NCBI GenBank assembly: GCA_963828185.1
Contig: CAWHDV010000012.1
Coordinates: 160,223 to 224,222 of the forward strand
Origin: Rhodoblastus sp963828185
Lineage (GTDB): Bacteria > Pseudomonadota > Alphaproteobacteria > Rhizobiales > Beijerinckiaceae
DNA length: 64,000 bases
Reading direction: 5' to 3'
The notes under the pieces are model-generated. The model was not told where the DNA came from, searched no databases, and worked only from the letters and a program-made list of their open reading frames with translations. The translations under genes and the position numbers were made by a program. The stretch's first letter is position 1. The number at the start of each line of letters is the position of its first letter. Below are positions 35,777 to 45,188 of this stretch, in pieces.

Positions 35777-37626
35777 GGGACGGGTGCGGCCTTCATGTCG
35801 CGCGAATCATAGAGCGGCGTGTAGGTCTGCCAATCGTCGATCGCCAGCGAAACCCGTGTGGTCTGCTCGTCCAGCGCCGTGAGCGTCGCGGTGAAGCGGA
35901 CGAGGTTCACGCCCTCGCTGCTGATCCGCCAGATCACCGAACGATCCCTGTCGCCTTCGACATGGCTCTCGATGGGAATGCCACACCCGTTGATTTCCAG
36001 ATAACGCCTGAGGTCGCCTTCGGAGAGCCGCGTCCAGGCCTCGTGAAGCGGCGCCGGATAGGAGGGCTTGAGCTCCGTCACCGGCCGGGCCATTTCGTCG
36101 CGGCGGGAGTTGATGGGATTGATGGGATGGTTCATGCTGTTGATCGGATCGTTGGCCTCCTCGATCTCGTCGGGGCTGAGCATGGCCATTTGCGTGTCGG
36201 TGAGCATGCGGCCGTTGGGCAGGATATTGACGCCGACGACTCTCTTGGCGCGAACGGCGAATTCCGGCGTGAACTTGCACGCCTCGTCCGAGGCCTTGCC
36301 GCCGGCCAGCCTGACCAGTCCGCCGTTCCGGCAGTCCTGCGCCCTGTCCAGCAGCCATTGGGTATCGGCGTTGGGCCTGTCCAGCGCATGGACCATCATG
36401 CTCATGAAACCGCGCGTCTCGCCTTGATGAATGGCGACGGATGTCAGGAAGGTCGCCAGCATCGCCGCCGCCATGTCCCAGCGCAGGCCGAAAATACCGA
36501 GTTCGCCGTCCGCGCCCACGCTCAGGAACGCCTTGGGTCCGCTTTGTCGCGGCGCCTCGACCGTCGCCGCGATCCGCGCCAGTTTTCGCGCCTGGTTGGG
36601 GACCATGTCTTCGCGGCCGGCTTCGCCCTGGCGCGCTTCAGACTGCCGTTGCTGGAAGGCGGTCCGGGTGTCGCGCCTCGGCCGAGCGTCCAGCGCCATG
36701 CCGCCGGTCATGGCCACGATGGCCTCGATCCGCTCCGGAATGGCTGGATGGGTCGCCAGCGCCCCTTTCGCCGCGCCGTCGATCATCATCGCGTCCTGCT
36801 CCAGGGGCAGGCCGGCAATGGCGCTCTTGTCATGGATTCGCCGCAAGGCCGAGACCAGAGCCTCCGGATTCTGCGTCAACCGGATCGCCTCGGCGTCGGC
36901 GATAAACTCGCGGGACGAGGAAATCAGCAGGCGCGAGGCGTAGCCCAGCCGCACGCAAAGGTGCGAAAGCAGGGCGACGACGAGATAGGCTGGAAACATG
37001 ATCGGCGCGAGCAGCAGGATCGCGACCTGCCAATACCGCCTCGGCTTGACCAGATTGACGCGATCCAGCCAGTTCAGGCTGCTCATGAAGACATTGGCGG
37101 CTGCGATCAGGCGCGTGTCGCCATTGCGGACATGGATCAGTTCATGGGCGATGACGGCGGAGAGTTCGTCGTCATCCAGGCGATCGATGACCCCGCGGGA
37201 GAACACCGCGACCGAGGATTTCGCGCTGACGCCGCAGGCAAAGGCGTTCATCGCGTCGCTCTCGATCACGCCGACACGGGGCGCAACGAGTCCGGCGGCG
37301 ATCGCCAGCGGTTCGAGCAGGCCGCACAGGCGGGGCTCAGTCGCCTTGTCGACGAGGCGAAAGGCGATGCCCTTGCGCACGGTCATCACATGGCGGCGCA
37401 TCTGCGCGACGAAAAAAACGATCGCCGCCAGCGCCACCAGTGGCGCATAGCGGACGCCATAACCGATCCAGTTGTACCAGGGCGCATGATGCGGGTCGAG
37501 GAAGACCAAGGGGACGAACAGGACGACCATCGCCATGGGCTGCGATAGGAGCGCAAAGGCAAGGAGAAAGCCGGCGGAGCGCGCATTGTTCTGCTGCACC
37601 CAGCCGAACAGGCCGTTGACGCGCAT
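35773..37626 (-). CDS. M48-family membrane metallopeptidase (HtpX-like)
   Basis: 617 residues from ATG 37626 (GGAG upstream); a longer frame to 37680 overlaps lemA. N-terminal membrane helices at ~20-50 and ~62-80 are followed by the M48 domain: 'ESDAMNAFACG', the zinc motif 'AVIAHELIHVRNGDTRL' and the third ligand in 'SREFIADAEAIRLT'. The C-terminal half (~340-617) is a large extra region with one more membrane helix. M48 proteins degrade damaged membrane proteins. It is coupled with lemA, which often accompanies HtpX-type proteases. Confidence 0.88.
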   Translation of the reverse strand: MRVNGLFGWVQQNNARSAGFLLAFALLSQPMAMVVLFVPLVFLDPHHAPWYNWIGYGVRYAPLVALAAIVFFVAQMRRHVMTVRKGIAFRLVDKATEPRLCGLLEPLAIAAGLVAPRVGVIESDAMNAFACGVSAKSSVAVFSRGVIDRLDDDELSAVIAHELIHVRNGDTRLIAAANVFMSSLNWLDRVNLVKPRRYWQVAILLLAPIMFPAYLVVALLSHLCVRLGYASRLLISSSREFIADAEAIRLTQNPEALVSALRRIHDKSAIAGLPLEQDAMMIDGAAKGALATHPAIPERIEAIVAMTGGMALDARPRRDTRTAFQQRQSEARQGEAGREDMVPNQARKLARIAATVEAPRQSGPKAFLSVGADGELGIFGLRWDMAAAMLATFLTSVAIHQGETRGFMSMMVHALDRPNADTQWLLDRAQDCRNGGLVRLAGGKASDEACKFTPEFAVRAKRVVGVNILPNGRMLTDTQMAMLSPDEIEEANDPINSMNHPINPINSRRDEMARPVTELKPSYPAPLHEAWTRLSEGDLRRYLEINGCGIPIESHVEGDRDRSVIWRISSEGVNLVRFTATLTALDEQTTRVSLAIDDWQTYTPLYDSRDMKAAPVP

Positions 37627-37627
37627 G

Positions 37628-38224
37628 TCAGGCTCCGGCGCCGCTGCGCGCCGCCGTGAAGCGCACGGCAACCGCCTCATCCATCAGCACCCGTTCGACA
37701 CCGAGATCGAATGGCTTGCGTTCGCCTAGATTTTTGCGCGCGGCCACAAGGCTGCCGGGGAACTGCGCCAGCGTGGTGTTGTATTCCTCGACGGCCAGAT
37801 TGAAGAAGCGGCGCGCAGCCGCGATGCGTTCCTCGGTGTCGACAAGTTGCGCGCGCAAGTCGCGAAAATGGGGAGAGGCGGCCAGGTCGGGATATTTCTC
37901 GGCGAGGGAGAACACGGCGCCGACTTTGTCGCCCAGCACGGTCTCGGCCTGTCGACGCGCTTCGGAAGCGGATTGGAGACTGGATTTGCGCGCCTCTGTC
38001 ACCTCAAGGAGGATCGTCGTTTCATGCGCGGCGAAGCCTTTGACGCATTCAACTAGTCCGGGAATCAAGTCGGCCCGGCGTTTCAGATGCACGTCGATAT
38101 CGGCGAACGCCGTCTTGCAACGGCCATCCAGCGCCAGCAGACGATTGCTGGAGGAGAGCAGCAACGATAGAGCCGCGCCAATGGCGGCGACCAGTAGGAG
38201 CAATGTGGCAACGGCGATCATCAT
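37628..38224 (-). CDS. LemA family protein
   Basis: 198 residues. One N-terminal membrane segment ('MIAVATLLLLVAAIGAALSL') and the family core 'FADIDVHLKRRADLIPGLVE', 'LAEKYPDLAASPHFRDLRAQL' and 'EERIAAARRFFNLAVEEYNT' in a helical bundle. Function in the envelope is not well defined. It is the first gene of the leftward operon with the M48 peptidase and is divergent from pspA. Confidence 0.9.
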   Translation of the reverse strand: MMIAVATLLLLVAAIGAALSLLLSSSNRLLALDGRCKTAFADIDVHLKRRADLIPGLVECVKGFAAHETTILLEVTEARKSSLQSASEARRQAETVLGDKVGAVFSLAEKYPDLAASPHFRDLRAQLVDTEERIAAARRFFNLAVEEYNTTLAQFPGSLVAARKNLGERKPFDLGVERVLMDEAVAVRFTAARSGAGA

Positions 38225-38399
38225 AAAGGGACGCTCCGCAATTCGACTGATCTGATGACTTTGGGGAATTATTAAGGCTCAGACGTTGAAAAACTCTTTC
38301 ACGCCCCTTCACATTTGAAACAAAAATAGTTCGTAAGCATATATTAAAATGGTTGTGGCGAATATCCTTGCGTCATTTTCTAGTAGAAGGACTTTTTCA

Positions 38400-39074
38400 A
38401 TGGCAGAGCCGATCCTCCAACGCGTCCGCCGTATTTTGAGCGCCAAGCTTGAGGACGCCATCGACCGGATGGAGCGATCCGGAAGCGACAGCGTCATGCG
38501 CGAGGCCGTCCGCGAGGTCGACCGCGCGATCGATCAGGTTCGAGCGGACTATGAAACGGCGACGTCGCGCCGGCTGATGGCCGCGCGCCAGCAGAAGGCG
38601 CTGCGTGAAAAGGCGATCGAGTTGACCGACAAGGCGAAGTTCGCACTTGGCGAAGGTCGCGAGGACCTGGCCGAAGCCGCGCTCGTTCGTCAGGTGGATT
38701 TTGAGGAACAGGCCGGCAAACTCGACGCTGTCCGGACACAGGCCGGCGAAGAAGAGACCAGACTCAGCGAAAATCTGGCCGCGCTGAAAATTCGCAAGCA
38801 GCAGATGGAAGAAGCGCTGAACGCTTTCCTCGCCTCTCGGCGGGACGCGGCGCTGGGCGGAGATGAACCGACGAAGCTTCCGCGCGGCGGCGCACGGCGC
38901 GTTGACCAAGCCGAGAAGGCTTTCGACCGCGCTATGAACATCGCGGGCGGCGTCGCCTTCACCCGCCCCGATGCAGAAACCATCAGCCGCGTCGTTGAAA
39001 TTGACGTGATGCAGAAGCATGCGCTCGTCGCCACGCGTCTTGCCGCGTTGAAGCAAGCGGCCGGATCGGTTTGA
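38400..39074 (+). CDS. pspA: PspA/IM30 family membrane-stress protein
   Basis: 224 residues from ATG 38400 (AAGGA 8 bases before); an upstream in-frame start at 38349 has no site. Long coiled coils ('MREAVREVDRAIDQVRADYE', 'EETRLSENLAALKIRKQQME') fit the ESCRT-III-like PspA fold, which binds and repairs inner membrane. No pspBC or pspF is seen. It faces the lemA operon, so the two may share a stress response. Confidence 0.8.
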   Translation: MAEPILQRVRRILSAKLEDAIDRMERSGSDSVMREAVREVDRAIDQVRADYETATSRRLMAARQQKALREKAIELTDKAKFALGEGREDLAEAALVRQVDFEEQAGKLDAVRTQAGEEETRLSENLAALKIRKQQMEEALNAFLASRRDAALGGDEPTKLPRGGARRVDQAEKAFDRAMNIAGGVAFTRPDAETISRVVEIDVMQKHALVATRLAALKQAAGSV

Positions 39075-39322
39075 TACGAGCCAAAGGCAGACTTGGTTTT
39101 CGGACAAGGTCCGTCAATGCACGAGCCAGCTTGGTGAACCGAAACACGCCAAACTGGCTCCTGCAGGCTGCTGAAAAAAAGCTCTTGTTGCGCTTGGAGA
39201 ACGGTTTCGTCGCCGTGGAGATAAGCGAATTCTATCTCGATCGAGCCGTCGTCGAGCAGTTCGGCGGAGCCATAAACCGATCGAGGTCCGGCTGAATTCG
39301 GTGTCGAAGCCGGACTCCAAGC
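39075..39322. other. 250-base gap between pspA and the glycosidase
   Basis: A TTG-initiated 74-codon frame (39071-39295) overlaps the pspA stop but has no ribosome site or family match, so it is not called. Nothing else is seen. Confidence 0.4.
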
Positions 39323-40633
39323 TCAGTTTTCGTTCTGGGATCGCAAGGCGAATTTGCGATCCGCCAATCTTTTGGCGCTTCGTTCCATCGCCTTCTTGTC
39401 GATCGAGCCGCGCGCATCCGCAGCCAGCACGCAGTCCATCATCGGGTAATATTGCCGCCCGTCATATGAGACGAGCAGCAAATCGACTCCGGCGTTGAGG
39501 GAGGCGACGACGCCGGAACAGATGTCGTGGCGGTAGACCGACCCCATGTCGAGATCGTCAGTCACGATCAGGCCGTTGAAACCCCACGTCTTGCGCAGCA
39601 ATCCGTCGACCACGGACCTGGATTGCGACGCCGGATGGTCCGGATCCAGAGCATCGACGACGACATGGCCCACCATCAGCGCCGCCTGCGTCCGCGGCAG
39701 CGTCGCGCGGAAAGGCTTCCAGTCGCTGGCTTCCAGCTCCTCGGGCGACGCATGGAGATGGGCGCGGAAGTGGTGGGTGTCCTCCGCCACGCGGCCCAGG
39801 CCGGGAAAATGCTTCAGCGTCGGCGTGACGCCTCTCCTGGCCATACCTTGGGAGAAACCTGTGGCGACTTCCTCGACGATCGCCGGATCGGCTGAGATCG
39901 CGCGCTGCGCGATGAACGAGTTGAAATCGAATGCGCTGCCGCCAGCGGCAGGCCGCAGGTCGACGACAGGCGCGAAATCCAGCGTCACGCCGAGGCGGGC
40001 GAGTTCGGCGCCGACCGCTTCACCCTGCGCCTCGGCTTTGGCCGCGCGTTCCGGCGCTGGCAAGTCGGCCAGTTCGGCCAGTGACGGCGGCGTCGGCAAG
40101 GGCGGCGAGAGATGCGATACGAGCCCGCCCTCCTGGTCGGTTGTCACGATCAGCGGCGGCAGGCCCGCCTCGCGTCGGAGGCTTTGCAGATGGGCGATCT
40201 CGTTGCGAAGCCGATCGGCGCCCTGTGCGATATTGTGGCGCGTGACGAAGATCCCGCCGATCAAGCCGCGCGCGGCGAGATTTTCAACCTCTTCCGCGCG
40301 CCAGTAGCCGACGATGAAGTGAGCCCCATAGGTTTGCGCCATGCCGGCAGGCGCGGCGAGAACACGCGCGACGCAAAGTCCGGCCGACAGCTTTGCGCCA
40401 GCCAACGCCAGCGGAACGGCGCACCACAGCGCCAGCAGCGCCCGCCCCGACCATTGTCCGCGCTGGCGAGTTGCGGCGACGACCACTCCGACGAGGGACA
40501 GCGCGAGGACGATGATCCACAGGCTGTCGCGCGCCGACGCGAAATAAGGGTCGTCGATGAAGATCGCGACCGCCAGCAGGAGACTTCCCGCCAGCCAGAG
40601 TAGGGTTCGCAGCACGACGGCAAACAGTTTCAT
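39323..40633 (-). CDS. Glycoside hydrolase family 3, NagZ-like, membrane-anchored
   Basis: 436 residues. Three N-terminal membrane segments (~8-27, ~38-54, ~66-84) precede a GH3 (beta-N-acetylhexosaminidase type) barrel. 'VTTDQEGGLVSHL', 'LGVTLDFAPVVDL', the GH3 loop 'PTLKHFPGLGRVAEDTHH' (with catalytic His/Asp region) and 'GLIVTDDLDMGSVY' (nucleophile Asp) are visible. It would trim GlcNAc-containing peptidoglycan fragments. Extra membrane anchoring is unusual for NagZ. The start overlaps the stop of the histidine kinase gene, so it is in the same operon. Confidence 0.85.
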   Translation of the reverse strand: MKLFAVVLRTLLWLAGSLLLAVAIFIDDPYFASARDSLWIIVLALSLVGVVVAATRQRGQWSGRALLALWCAVPLALAGAKLSAGLCVARVLAAPAGMAQTYGAHFIVGYWRAEEVENLAARGLIGGIFVTRHNIAQGADRLRNEIAHLQSLRREAGLPPLIVTTDQEGGLVSHLSPPLPTPPSLAELADLPAPERAAKAEAQGEAVGAELARLGVTLDFAPVVDLRPAAGGSAFDFNSFIAQRAISADPAIVEEVATGFSQGMARRGVTPTLKHFPGLGRVAEDTHHFRAHLHASPEELEASDWKPFRATLPRTQAALMVGHVVVDALDPDHPASQSRSVVDGLLRKTWGFNGLIVTDDLDMGSVYRHDICSGVVASLNAGVDLLLVSYDGRQYYPMMDCVLAADARGSIDKKAMERSAKRLADRKFALRSQNEN

Positions 40634-42294
40634 GACGAACTCTCGGCTTTGCTCAGCGGGAGGCGCAACTGGAAGGTCGCGCCGCGCTTTTCCGCCGCGC
40701 CTTCTTCCGCCAGATCGATCGTCCCGCCATGTGCGGCGAGCATGGCGCGGACAATGGCCAGCCCCATGCCGGTGCCGCCGCCCTCGCGCCGGGTGGTGAA
40801 AAAGCTGTCGAAGATGCGCGCCCGGTTATTGGATGAAACGCCGGCGCCGTCATCGCGCGTGAAAATCTGCATTGCGTCCCCTGACCGGCGGGCCTCGATT
40901 GCGAAGCGGCCCGCGCCATGCCGGACCGAATTATCGGCGAGATGCTCCAGAACGATGCGCAGGCTTTCACCCGAAATGGCGAGGGCGCAATCGACGTCGC
41001 CGCTGGCGTCGATGGCGAGGGCCGGAAAACTTGCGCGCAGGCTCGCCAGGATCGAATGCAGATCTGTCGCGCCCGCCGTCGGCTGCGCCTCGGCCCGCGC
41101 CAGTTCGCGCAGCCGGTTGACAATGGCGGTCAAGCGTCTCGTATCGGCCAGGATATTATCGAGAAAGCGCCGGCGCGCCTGATCGCCCATTGCCGAGCCT
41201 TGGGGGCCGCCTTGGACTCCGTCTTGCGCGCCGACATCGTCGCGCAACAGTTCGGCTGCGCCCTGGATCGACGTGAGCGGCGATTTCAGCTCATGCGAGA
41301 CATGCGAGGCGAAAGTGGCGATGAAGTCCGAGCGCGCTGCGAGGCTCCGCGCCATATCGAGAAAGCCCTGGGTCAACGCGGCGATTTCGACGGTTCCGTG
41401 ATGGCTGAGCGGGCGAATGGCGCGCCGGTCGCCCGCTGCGATCGCGCTGGTGCGCGCAAGCAATTCCCGCATGGGTCCGGAAATGGTCCGGTGAAAGGCG
41501 AAGCCGATCAGCAGGGTCAGCGCGGCGATCGACAATGCCGCAAGCGCCGCCTTGTTACGTTCCTCATAAATATCGTCAAAAACATTGGACGGAGTGCGCG
41601 AAGCATAGATCACGGCGGCGACGCGCCCACGAACGACGACCGGCATGGCGGTAAAGATGCGCACGCCCGTTCCACGGCTGAACGAATAAAGCGGCGGCGG
41701 CTTTGGCTCGGAATTGCGCAGCCGCATCATGCTGCGGAAGTTTCCGCGCAAGGCGCCGGCGACTTCCTCGACATTGGCGAGCGAGAGCCCCAGTTCCTCG
41801 CGCCCCGCGATAACGTCTCCACGCGGATCGAGCAGCCGGAACCCAGCAAGGGTCACGCGCTGTGTCTCGACCAGGACGGGAGCCATCCTGGCGCCGAGGG
41901 TCTGGTAGACCGGATCGACCGGAGCTGCCGCCGGGCTCGCCGGCGGACGACTTGGACGCAGATCATCGCTGGTCAGGTCGAGCGTCGGCAGGATCGGTCT
42001 GTAAGGGCCATTTGCAAGATCTTTCGGCGGCTGCGGCGCCAACGCGCCCAGTTTTGCGTCGGGCAGAGGCAGCGCCTCCACCTCACGCCGCACCAGGGCC
42101 GCCAGAACGGCGCTCTGTCCGATCAATTCCGCTTCGGTCTGGCGCACCAGCTGGTTTTCGTAGATCCGGAAAAAGAACACGCCCATCAAGGGCAAGGTCA
42201 GCACGAAGACGAGCATCAAGGCGATGATCAGGCCAAGGCTCGGTCGCCATTTCCTCTTGACCCTTTGCCCGGACTTCCCGGCCGGCCCGCTCAC
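40630..42294 (-). CDS. Sensor histidine kinase of a CreBC-like pair
   Basis: 554 residues from GTG 42294, which overlaps the regulator stop (GTGA); an upstream frame is read through the regulator gene. Two membrane helices (~20-45 and ~265-285) enclose a ~220-residue periplasmic sensor region, then HAMP, the H-box 'FASHVSHELKSPLTSIQGAA' and an ATPase with 'VLEHLADNSVRHG', 'TRDDGAGVSSNNRARIFDSF' and 'GGGTGMGLAIVRAML'. It senses an envelope signal not known. Regulator, kinase and glycosidase form one operon. Confidence 0.9.
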   Translation of the reverse strand: MSGPAGKSGQRVKRKWRPSLGLIIALMLVFVLTLPLMGVFFFRIYENQLVRQTEAELIGQSAVLAALVRREVEALPLPDAKLGALAPQPPKDLANGPYRPILPTLDLTSDDLRPSRPPASPAAAPVDPVYQTLGARMAPVLVETQRVTLAGFRLLDPRGDVIAGREELGLSLANVEEVAGALRGNFRSMMRLRNSEPKPPPLYSFSRGTGVRIFTAMPVVVRGRVAAVIYASRTPSNVFDDIYEERNKAALAALSIAALTLLIGFAFHRTISGPMRELLARTSAIAAGDRRAIRPLSHHGTVEIAALTQGFLDMARSLAARSDFIATFASHVSHELKSPLTSIQGAAELLRDDVGAQDGVQGGPQGSAMGDQARRRFLDNILADTRRLTAIVNRLRELARAEAQPTAGATDLHSILASLRASFPALAIDASGDVDCALAISGESLRIVLEHLADNSVRHGAGRFAIEARRSGDAMQIFTRDDGAGVSSNNRARIFDSFFTTRREGGGTGMGLAIVRAMLAAHGGTIDLAEEGAAEKRGATFQLRLPLSKAESSS

Positions 42295-42989
42295 CGCGCC
42301 GCCTCGCATCGCCCAATGCGAAATCCGACGCCATGCACGGTCTCGATGGCGCTTGCGCATCCCGCCTCGGTCAATTTCGCGCGGATATTGCGGATGTGAC
42401 TGTCGATCGTCCGGTCCGACACATGCATGCCGTCGCCGTAGGCGGCATCGAGAATCTGTTCCCGGCTGAACACCATGCTCGACCTGGCGAGCAAGGTTTT
42501 CACGATGGCGAATTCGATGGCGGTCAGCGTCAGCGGGGTTTCGGCGAAGGACGCCGCATGTAAGTCCGGATCGAGCCTGAGCGCGCCCTGCCGCAAGGGT
42601 TTGGCGACCGCCTCAAGCGAACGGGGGCGCGTCCGCTTGAGAATGACATTGATCCGCGCCACCAACTCGCGCGGGCTGAAGGGTTTGGTCACGTAATCGT
42701 CGCCGCCGATTTCGAGGCCGAGTATGCGGTCGATTTCCTCGTCGCGCGCCGAAAGGAACAGGATTGGCGCGTCCGAGGTCTTGCGGATTTGCCGGCAGAC
42801 CTCCAGTCCGTCCATTTCCGGCATGCCGATGTCGAGGACGACGAGGTCCGGCGGCTTGGCGGCAAAACTCTCCAGCGCCTGCGCGCCGTCCTGCGCCGTC
42901 GTGACGCCCATCCCGACCTTTTGCAGCGCGAAACAGATGATCTCGCGGATATGCGGGTCGTCGTCGACCACAAGAATGCGATGGGCCAT
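42291..42989 (-). CDS. OmpR-family response regulator (CreB-like)
   Basis: 232 residues. Receiver with 'ILVVDDDPHIREII' (acidic pair), phospho-Asp in 'PDLVVLDIGMPEMDG' and Lys in 'DDYVTKPFSPREL'; winged helix at ~135-230 with 'VSDRTIDSHIRNIRAKL' and 'IETVHGVGFRIG'. ATG 42989 is preferred over TTG 42995, which overlaps the stop of the DUF4173-like gene. Typical partner for the downstream kinase. Confidence 0.92.
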   Translation of the reverse strand: MAHRILVVDDDPHIREIICFALQKVGMGVTTAQDGAQALESFAAKPPDLVVLDIGMPEMDGLEVCRQIRKTSDAPILFLSARDEEIDRILGLEIGGDDYVTKPFSPRELVARINVILKRTRPRSLEAVAKPLRQGALRLDPDLHAASFAETPLTLTAIEFAIVKTLLARSSMVFSREQILDAAYGDGMHVSDRTIDSHIRNIRAKLTEAGCASAIETVHGVGFRIGRCEAAR

Positions 42990-42991
42990 AG

Positions 42992-44521
42992 TCAATGCTC
43001 TTGGGCGGGCAATGGGGCGGAATCGGCGGACGCTTCCCTGTTAGCCAAATATTGGCTGAGGCGCCATGCCTCAAAACTCCACGCGCGCCAGTCCTGCTGC
43101 CGGGCGCGATGCGCCGCCGCCATTGCGTCTCGATGCGCCGCAATATAGCGGACGACCGGCGAATTCCGGTCCGAGCCAGCAAGATACTGGTCGAGCGCCG
43201 GTATGGCGAAGGAGCCGAGGCCATCGAGATAGAAGACGTCCAGCACATGCCCCGCCAGGGCGGCTTCGCGCTGATGGGCGAGATTGTAGCCGCCGATCAG
43301 GTCTGGAAAATTGACGTAGCAGCAGGCGTAGAGCGCCAGCGTCAACGCGGCCCCGTTCATCGTCAGCAGCCAGCCATTGGATTTACGCAGCGCGATCTGC
43401 ACGACGATCATCAGCAGTCCGCAGGCGACCAGCCCCATCCAGATGAAGGCCGCGATGCGCAGACAGGTCAGCGAATAGGCCGCCACATAGAGATTAAGCC
43501 GCAGGATCGACGACATCACCAGCAGGACGTTCTGCGCGATCCAGCCGAGCACCAGCGGCTTGATCAGGCGCGACGTTTCGGCCGGCCCACCGCGCCGCAT
43601 CGCCGCGAGCACGAAACCCGCCGCCAGCAAGGCGGTGAAGACGAGCGGATAGGCGCCGCGGTGGGCGTAGGCGGCGTGGCTCATGCCGTCGGGCAGGCTC
43701 ACGCCGCCCCAGAGATAGGTCAGGTCCATCATCGTCTGGAGCGCGAACAAGGCGTTGAACAGCACCAGTGAGCGCAGGATGGCCGTTTCGCCAAACAACT
43801 CGCCGTAATCGTCGAGCACAGTTTTTCGGGCGCCCTTGGCAAACGTTGCGCCGGCGTTCACTCGACGGGCGCGCAGATGCAACAATGGCCAGATCGCGCA
43901 AACGACCAGCGTCCAGAACAACATTCTCGCGGGGGCCAAGAGAGAAAAGAGGAAACGCAGGTCGATGGCGCTCAGCATGCCCTCGATCAATGGATTGGCT
44001 GCGGCGAACAAGGTGACGAACACGGCGCCGAAACCCAGCGGCGCGATCCAGGCCACCAGACCAAGCCCGCGCTTTGACGCGACCGGCCGGCGCCGCCTGG
44101 CGAGGCGTGTTCTCTTCCAGTCCCGGATCAGCTGGAATGGGCCCGTGATCGGCATTTTGACGATGCGCCGGACAAAATCCGGCAAGGGGCCAATCTGGCC
44201 GTCTGACAAAATGAGCGTATAGGCCAGCAGCCCCGCGAGCGCGAACAGGATCGACAGCGGGCTGACGTCGACCAGCAGCGCCAGCAGGCCGGCAAACAGC
44301 GCGCCCGCCGCCACGAGCCGCATGGGCCATTTCGCGCGGAAGGCGTTGACGCCCGGAACGACTATGCCCAGCGCCGCAAGAAACAACACCAGCGACAGCC
44401 CGATGGCATGGTCGAAAAGCAGCCAGTCGGCCAAGGCGGCGCAACAGGCGGCGACAAGAATTTTTCGCGAAAACCATTTTTGGCTGGTTTTGGCTCGTTG
44501 CAGGAAAAAAACCGGCGGCAT
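42992..44521 (-). CDS. DUF4173-like polytopic membrane protein
   Basis: 509 residues with about ten hydrophobic helices through residue ~430 ('LSLVLFLAALGIVVPGVNAF', 'LVVCAIWPLLHLRARR', 'YPLVFTALLAAGFVLAAMRR'), then a soluble C-terminus. It fits the DUF4173 family, which often neighbours two-component genes. First gene of the operon with the CreBC-like pair and glycosidase, so it probably has an envelope or sensing role analogous to CreD. Function unknown. Confidence 0.75.
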   Translation of the reverse strand: MPPVFFLQRAKTSQKWFSRKILVAACCAALADWLLFDHAIGLSLVLFLAALGIVVPGVNAFRAKWPMRLVAAGALFAGLLALLVDVSPLSILFALAGLLAYTLILSDGQIGPLPDFVRRIVKMPITGPFQLIRDWKRTRLARRRRPVASKRGLGLVAWIAPLGFGAVFVTLFAAANPLIEGMLSAIDLRFLFSLLAPARMLFWTLVVCAIWPLLHLRARRVNAGATFAKGARKTVLDDYGELFGETAILRSLVLFNALFALQTMMDLTYLWGGVSLPDGMSHAAYAHRGAYPLVFTALLAAGFVLAAMRRGGPAETSRLIKPLVLGWIAQNVLLVMSSILRLNLYVAAYSLTCLRIAAFIWMGLVACGLLMIVVQIALRKSNGWLLTMNGAALTLALYACCYVNFPDLIGGYNLAHQREAALAGHVLDVFYLDGLGSFAIPALDQYLAGSDRNSPVVRYIAAHRDAMAAAHRARQQDWRAWSFEAWRLSQYLANREASADSAPLPAQEH

Positions 44522-45188
44522 GGAATGATCTCATTCATGAAGGAGGGCCCGCAAGCTTGGCGGCCGAAACCACCCTGGGCTTGGGCTGTGCAGCGGCTTT
44601 GAGCTGGCGGTTCAGAAATTCAGGATTTTTGCGCAGATATCGTGCAGGCCGTCAGCGCGACAAATCGGACGCCCAAGACTTGCGCAGCGGCGAGGCTCGC
44701 GGCGCGGAGACCTTCGTGAGCACGCTATCGAGCAGCGGTATCATCAGCGCCAGCAAGCATGGCTCAACTCCTTTTGTTATCGGAATGAATTTCGCGCGGC
44801 GTTGCGGACCGCGAGAGTTTCGGGAATGGCGGCACGATTGCGTCGCGGCCGCCGGGCGCGGTCAGCCACCAGCCGTCCTTGAGCAGGCTGTCCGGTAAGG
44901 CGATCGGCGATGGGGCGCCTGTTTTTTGGGGGTGGTCTCGATGGCTCATGGAGAAACGATGCGCCGCCGCCTTGCAGCGCTTAAGCGGCGGTCGCCGAGA
45001 TTTTCAGGATTTTTGTGCAGGATTTGCGCAATGCGCCCAGGGCCGAGGATGAAAGTATCCGGACGAATTGAGCCGTTGCGCCTTCCAGTTCTCGACGGTC
45101 CTTATTAGGATTAAATCCTCTCGCGCCAAAGAATCAGGGCGATTCCCGGCGACGCCCCCTTTTGAAAAGAACATTTTCGGCATCGGCT
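44522..45188. other. 670-base gap upstream of the radical-SAM cluster
   Basis: No supported gene. A 20-base motif of the form TTCAGGATTTTTG(C/T)GCAG occurs twice in direct orientation (about 44619 and 45003). Short frames near each encode Arg-rich peptides with 'SGFLRR' and 'SGFLCR' in common. A 61-codon minus frame (44764-44949) lacks a ribosome site. No cobalamin-riboswitch box (GCCACTG) was found even though B12-type enzymes follow. Confidence 0.45.

Noticed and set aside
39071..39295. 74-codon gene overlapping the pspA stop
   Set aside because: TTG start, no ribosome site, no plausible fold.
44764..44949. 61-codon minus-strand gene
   Set aside because: No Shine-Dalgarno sequence and no family; left as unannotated gap.
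44522..45188. Cobalamin riboswitch before the radical SAM genes
   Set aside because: The conserved B12-box core (GCCACTG) was not found in the gap.
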